Assembly (NCBI GenBank): GCA_947174335.1
Contig: CAMWIM010000005.1
Span: 1-64,000, forward strand
DNA: 64,000 bases
Source: an uncultured Porphyromonadaceae bacterium
GTDB lineage: Bacteria > Bacteroidota > Bacteroidia > Bacteroidales > Muribaculaceae
Reading direction: 5' to 3'
Shown here: positions 60,315 through 64,000 of the stretch, in pieces
Layout of the letters: each line of letters opens with the position of its first letter
Numbering within the stretch: position 1 is the first letter of the stretch
Translations under genes and position numbers: made by a program
Notes under the pieces: model-generated
Databases searched by the model: none
Told to the model about the DNA's origin: nothing
What the model saw: the letters and a program-made list of their open reading frames with translations, nothing else

Positions 60315-63300
60315 ATGAAAGAAAAAAAATCACAACCGACATTGAACGAGCGTTCACGCGCACTCATTGATGTGCTCAAAAAACGTATTCTTGTTCTTGA
60401 CGGTGGACTTGGCACAATGATTCAACAATCATCGCCAACCGATAAAGATTTTAATCTTCACGCAACCGGGCAATGCCAATGCGGTCATTGCCGTTCATCA
60501 GTCAAACACTCATCTGCGCCTTCTCTCAAAGGGTGCAACGATGTCCTTGTTTTGACTGCTCCGGCGATAATAGAAAGAATACATCGCGCCTATCTTGAAG
60601 CCGGTGCCGACATTATCGAAACCGATACCTTTAACGCCAATTCGTTATCACTTGCCGAGTATGGTATTCCCGAAATGGCTGATAAAATCAGTCTTGAAGG
60701 CGCACGTCTTGCTCGTCGGGTTGCTGATAACTACACGTCTGAAACAGGTCGATCTGTCTGGATTGCCGGGAGCATGGGACCGACAGGTAAATCGCTTTCG
60801 ATGGCGGCTACTCTTGGTGACGACATCGACTGGAACACAATGGAAAATGCCTTTTACAATCAAGCAAAATCGCTTATTGAAGGGGGCGTTGACCTAATCA
60901 TCATAGAAACCGTTTTTGACCTTCTCAATGCAAAGGCGGCAATTCATGGAGCCCAACGTGCAATGAGAGATACAACTCGCGAAGTTCCGCTGATTATCTC
61001 AGCGACACTCACCCAAAACGGGCGCACTCTCACCGGTGTAAGTCTTGATGCCTTTATGGCATCTACGGCTCATGCCAATCCGTTGGCATTCAGCCTTAAC
61101 TGTGGGTTCGGAGCCGATGAGATGATTAAATATATCGACATTCTTGACAAAGCCCCGACTGCAATCGCCATTTATCCAAACGCCGGTCTTCCTGACGAAC
61201 TCGGACACTACCGCGAGACCGCCGACACAATGGCTGACACTCTTCGTCCCGTTATACAAGGTGGCAAAGTAAATATCATCGGTGGATGTTGCGGAACGAC
61301 CCCCGACCATATCGAGGCTCTCTCAAAAATTGCACGAAATTCTAAGCCGCGACAAATTCCCGCTCCCGACAAACACCTCCGTCTTGCCGGACTTGATATG
61401 TTTGACTGCAACGACCATAAGTTCGTCAAGATTGGTGAACGTTGTAACGTGGCAGGAAGTCGTAAATTCCTTCGAATGATAAAAGAAAACGACTTTGACA
61501 GCGCACTTGACATCGCCGCCGACCAAATACAAAAAGGAGCCGACATTATTGACATCAACATGGACGACGGAATGCTTGACGCCAAACAAGCCATGACCGT
61601 TTTCCTGAAAAAAATACAGGCTGTACCCTCAATTGCCTCTGTCCCGACGATGATTGATTCTTCTGATCCGGTAGTTGTCGATGCTGCCCTGCAAGTAATT
61701 CAAGGACGTCCGATTGTAAACTCTATCTCACTCAAAGAAGGTGAGGAAAAATTTAAAGAACGTGCCATACACATTCATCGGATGGGCGCGGCAATGGTAG
61801 TCATGGCTTTTGACGAGCAAGGTCAGGCTACGACCGTTGAACGACGTCTCGAAATTTGCCGCAGAGCCTTCACAATTCTCACCAAAGAGTGTGGTATTCC
61901 AACCGAAGATATTATTTTTGACCCCAATATACTTGCCATAGCAACCGGACTTCACGAACACGACGACTATGCCGCCGCATTTATCAAGGCAACTAAAATG
62001 ATTGCCGACGAGATGCCAGGCGTAAGCATAAGCGGTGGTTTGAGTAACCTGTCATTCTCTTTCCGTGGCAACGACTTGGTACGCAATGCGATGCATTCAA
62101 TTTTCATTGACCGCGCCCGCCGCCAAGGCATGAATATGGCAATCATCAACCCATCAGGAATTATCCCTGTTAACCAGATTGACCCCGAGCTTTCAAAAGC
62201 AATAAGTGATGTAATCGACAATACCGATCCTCAGGCGTCCGACCGGCTGATCGAGGTTGCCGAACGTTTTCGCCCGATGAAAAATGATGCACCTCAAAAA
62301 GTTGAGACTCGCGCAGATATTTCTCCTGCTCAACAGCTCATCAATGCCGTTATCAGCGGTAACTCTGACAAGGCGGCAGAACTTGCCCTCAAAGTCCTTG
62401 AAACCGAGGGTAGTGCGATGAATGTAATCGATAACTGCCTGATGCAAGGTATGAATATCGTTGGCGAACGTTTCGGTCGTGGCGAAATGTTCCTGCCCCA
62501 GGTTGTCAAAAGTGCGGAGGTGATGCAAACGGCGGTTGAGACACTCACACCCTATATCGAAAAAGAAAAGAAAGCCGACCAAGGCAATTCTTCACGCTAT
62601 TCGATGGTGCTTGCCACTGTTAAAGGCGACGTTCACGACATCGGTAAAAATATCGTTGACGTGGTTATGCGATGCAACGGTTTTGACATCACCGACCTCG
62701 GTGTTATGACACCCGCCGACAAGATTGTCGATACAGCAATTGCAAACAACGCCTCGGCAATCGGTCTCAGCGGACTGATTACCCCATCACTTGCCGAGAT
62801 GGTTGAGGTTGCCAGACTGATGGAAAAACGTGAACTTAAAATTCCATTGTTTATCGGTGGAGCAACAACATCTGACCTTCACACTGCGGTTAAAATTGCA
62901 CCCGAATATTCAGGTCCTGTCATTCATACACCTGATGCAGCCACGCTTGCAGCCGAGGCAAAAAAATATCTTGACCCTGCAACCTCATCTGTCGCAATCG
63001 AGCAACTGAAATTGCGTCAGGAAGAGCTGAGAGAGTACCATTCAGGCAACATCGACTACTTGACAATCGACGAATCACGATCACTTCGTCCAACCTTCGG
63101 ATTTGATTTTGAATCTCCACTTCCCGCCCCTTCGACCTACGATTTTGATATTCCTGTTGAGATACTCCGACCTCATATCAATATGAGGCAATTCCTTGCA
63201 ACATGGGGACTTAACCCCAACTTCGTTTCAACCGGAGTCACAACCGACGGTTCTTTATTGGAAGCGAGCAAAGTCACCACCGATGCAAACCGCCTGCTTG

Positions 63301-63953
63301 ATTCACTTCAAGAACGTGGATCCACAGTGAAGGCTCGTCTTGTAGTACTTTATGGAGCTTCGACCAACGACGATATAATTCTCGCCTTCGCTGATCGAAA
63401 TCTTACCCATCAGGTCCTTTCAATTCCAGTTATGCGCCGAAACAGACCGATGACCGGTAACGACCACACCCTGTCGCTCGCCGACTACTTCCCTTCGGTA
63501 GCATCGGGCAACAGTGTTCGTTTCGGTATTTTCGGAGTAACAGTAGGCGCAACCCTTAAAAACGAGATTATTGATGACCCGAAAAGCTACGACGGACTGC
63601 TTGCCGACCTGTTGCTCAACCGACTTGCCGAGGCTGCTACCGAATGGCTTCAAGAACGATTTAGTGGCGACGGTACTCCGGCTGTCAAAGGAATACGTCC
63701 GGCTGTCGGTTATCCGTCTCTGCCCGACCAATCTACTGTTTTCCTGCTTGACCGCGTGATTCATTTTAACGAACTCGACGTTGTGGTGACGCCCAACGGC
63801 GCCCTATTCCCGTCGTCAACCACCACCGGATTACTCATTTTCCACCCCGATGCCCGTTACTTCTCGCTCGGCGATATTTCTCCGGCGCAACGCCGAGAAT
63901 ATGCCATACGTCGCGGACTGGGAGAGAACGAACTGAAAAAATTTATACCTTAA
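60315..63953 (+). CDS. metH: Cobalamin-dependent methionine synthase
   Basis: About 1212 residues from ATG 60315 (MKEKKSQPTL); the ATG at 60261 is inside tadA. Domains in order: homocysteine-binding barrel (~20-335) with zinc cysteines in NCGFG (~261) and GGCCGTT (~325); pterin-binding barrel (~355-640); cobalamin cap (~670-755) and cobalamin-binding domain with DVHDIGKN (~771-778, His ligand); C-terminal AdoMet-reactivation domain (~870-1212; RPAVGYPSLPD). The full four-module form is present. It makes methionine from homocysteine with methyl-cobalamin and is the cobalamin consumer served by the uptake operons. It starts 12 bases after tadA. Confidence 0.97.
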   Translation: MKEKKSQPTLNERSRALIDVLKKRILVLDGGLGTMIQQSSPTDKDFNLHATGQCQCGHCRSSVKHSSAPSLKGCNDVLVLTAPAIIERIHRAYLEAGADIIETDTFNANSLSLAEYGIPEMADKISLEGARLARRVADNYTSETGRSVWIAGSMGPTGKSLSMAATLGDDIDWNTMENAFYNQAKSLIEGGVDLIIIETVFDLLNAKAAIHGAQRAMRDTTREVPLIISATLTQNGRTLTGVSLDAFMASTAHANPLAFSLNCGFGADEMIKYIDILDKAPTAIAIYPNAGLPDELGHYRETADTMADTLRPVIQGGKVNIIGGCCGTTPDHIEALSKIARNSKPRQIPAPDKHLRLAGLDMFDCNDHKFVKIGERCNVAGSRKFLRMIKENDFDSALDIAADQIQKGADIIDINMDDGMLDAKQAMTVFLKKIQAVPSIASVPTMIDSSDPVVVDAALQVIQGRPIVNSISLKEGEEKFKERAIHIHRMGAAMVVMAFDEQGQATTVERRLEICRRAFTILTKECGIPTEDIIFDPNILAIATGLHEHDDYAAAFIKATKMIADEMPGVSISGGLSNLSFSFRGNDLVRNAMHSIFIDRARRQGMNMAIINPSGIIPVNQIDPELSKAISDVIDNTDPQASDRLIEVAERFRPMKNDAPQKVETRADISPAQQLINAVISGNSDKAAELALKVLETEGSAMNVIDNCLMQGMNIVGERFGRGEMFLPQVVKSAEVMQTAVETLTPYIEKEKKADQGNSSRYSMVLATVKGDVHDIGKNIVDVVMRCNGFDITDLGVMTPADKIVDTAIANNASAIGLSGLITPSLAEMVEVARLMEKRELKIPLFIGGATTSDLHTAVKIAPEYSGPVIHTPDAATLAAEAKKYLDPATSSVAIEQLKLRQEELREYHSGNIDYLTIDESRSLRPTFGFDFESPLPAPSTYDFDIPVEILRPHINMRQFLATWGLNPNFVSTGVTTDGSLLEASKVTTDANRLLDSLQERGSTVKARLVVLYGASTNDDIILAFADRNLTHQVLSIPVMRRNRPMTGNDHTLSLADYFPSVASGNSVRFGIFGVTVGATLKNEIIDDPKSYDGLLADLLLNRLAEAATEWLQERFSGDGTPAVKGIRPAVGYPSLPDQSTVFLLDRVIHFNELDVVVTPNGALFPSSTTTGLLIFHPDARYFSLGDISPAQRREYAIRRGLGENELKKFIP

Positions 63954-63972
63954 CACAATAAACAACCAATCT

Positions 63973-64000
63973 ATGTTACGTAAATTAACCGCCATTTTCA
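63973..64000 (+). CDS. Start of an unidentified gene, cut by the window edge
   Basis: ATG at 63973 opens MLRKLTAIF, 20 bases after metH. The basic-then-hydrophobic start suggests a signal peptide or membrane anchor, but only nine codons are visible. Confidence 0.35.

Overview
This window looks like chromosome from a gut-type Bacteroidales (Bacteroidota) bacterium. A Muribaculaceae-like member is my guess, but the family cannot be fixed from this sequence alone. The evidence is: promoters of the Bacteroidota form TTTG-N19/20-TAnnTTTG in front of many genes; ECF sigma / FecR-like / TonB-receptor cassettes; BtuG-BtuB surface cobalamin capture genes; DUF4988, DUF4465 and PKD lipoproteins; a GlmU-like sugar nucleotidyltransferase; a class III fructose-bisphosphatase; and menaquinone synthesis (MenA). 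I see no phage, insertion sequence, CRISPR array or plasmid gene. Most of the window is ordinary chromosome with a few accessory-looking islands.

Layout. 1-1.0 kb: end of a SnoaL/lumazine-binding-like gene, a flavodoxin-fold reductase and a small HTH protein. 1.1-4.75 kb: a minus-strand ECF sigma, short FecR-like anti-sigma and STN-containing outer-membrane receptor. 5.05-5.65 kb: a small nucleotidyltransferase. 5.66-19.07 kb: two tandem minus-strand operons, each led by a cobalamin riboswitch and a terminator-like hairpin. The first (from about 12.75 kb) encodes a DUF4988/DUF4465 lipoprotein, a PKD lipoprotein, BtuG and BtuB. The second (from about 19.07 kb) encodes three further surface lipoproteins built from Ig/PKD modules plus beta-propeller or other C-terminal domains. 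19.1-24.7 kb: a redox island with an AraC regulator, a divergent operon of exported redox proteins, a MarR-FrnE-metallo-hydrolase operon with palindromic operators, and thioredoxin. 24.9-26.2 kb: an orphan FecE-type ATPase and a small porin-like protein.

26.4-34.4 kb: TamB, a Na+/alanine symporter, a GT2 glycosyltransferase and a 2-hydroxyacid dehydrogenase. 34.5 kb: initiator tRNA-Met. 34.7-39.0 kb: a minus-strand run of response regulator, histidine kinase, HisS and an outer-membrane barrel. 39.2-52.5 kb: a plus-strand housekeeping stretch (unknown ATP-grasp protein, IspD, RecG, MenA, Fbp, GalE, histidine phosphatase, a TPR sensor kinase lacking its phospho-acceptor His, RecF, DciA-like, thioesterase). 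52.5-55.3 kb: an OLD-like ATPase/DUF4435 gene divergent from a GlmU-like gene, with abutting promoters. 55.5-57.3 kb: an ECF sigma with a chimeric anti-sigma/beta-barrel partner. 57.4 kb: tRNA-Asp. 57.7-64 kb: a TlpA-type lipoprotein, RNase Z, TadA and cobalamin-dependent methionine synthase MetH.

How it fits together. MetH needs cobalamin, and the two riboswitch operons supply surface capture and outer-membrane transport. The least described part of the window is the set of riboswitch-controlled PKD/Ig lipoproteins (8.9-10.7, 12.8-14.6, 14.6-16.8 and 16.8-18.7 kb). They are candidates for additional corrinoid-binding or corrinoid-processing surface proteins. Their 5' leaders contain a loop that could pair either with the riboswitch core or with a downstream terminator arm.
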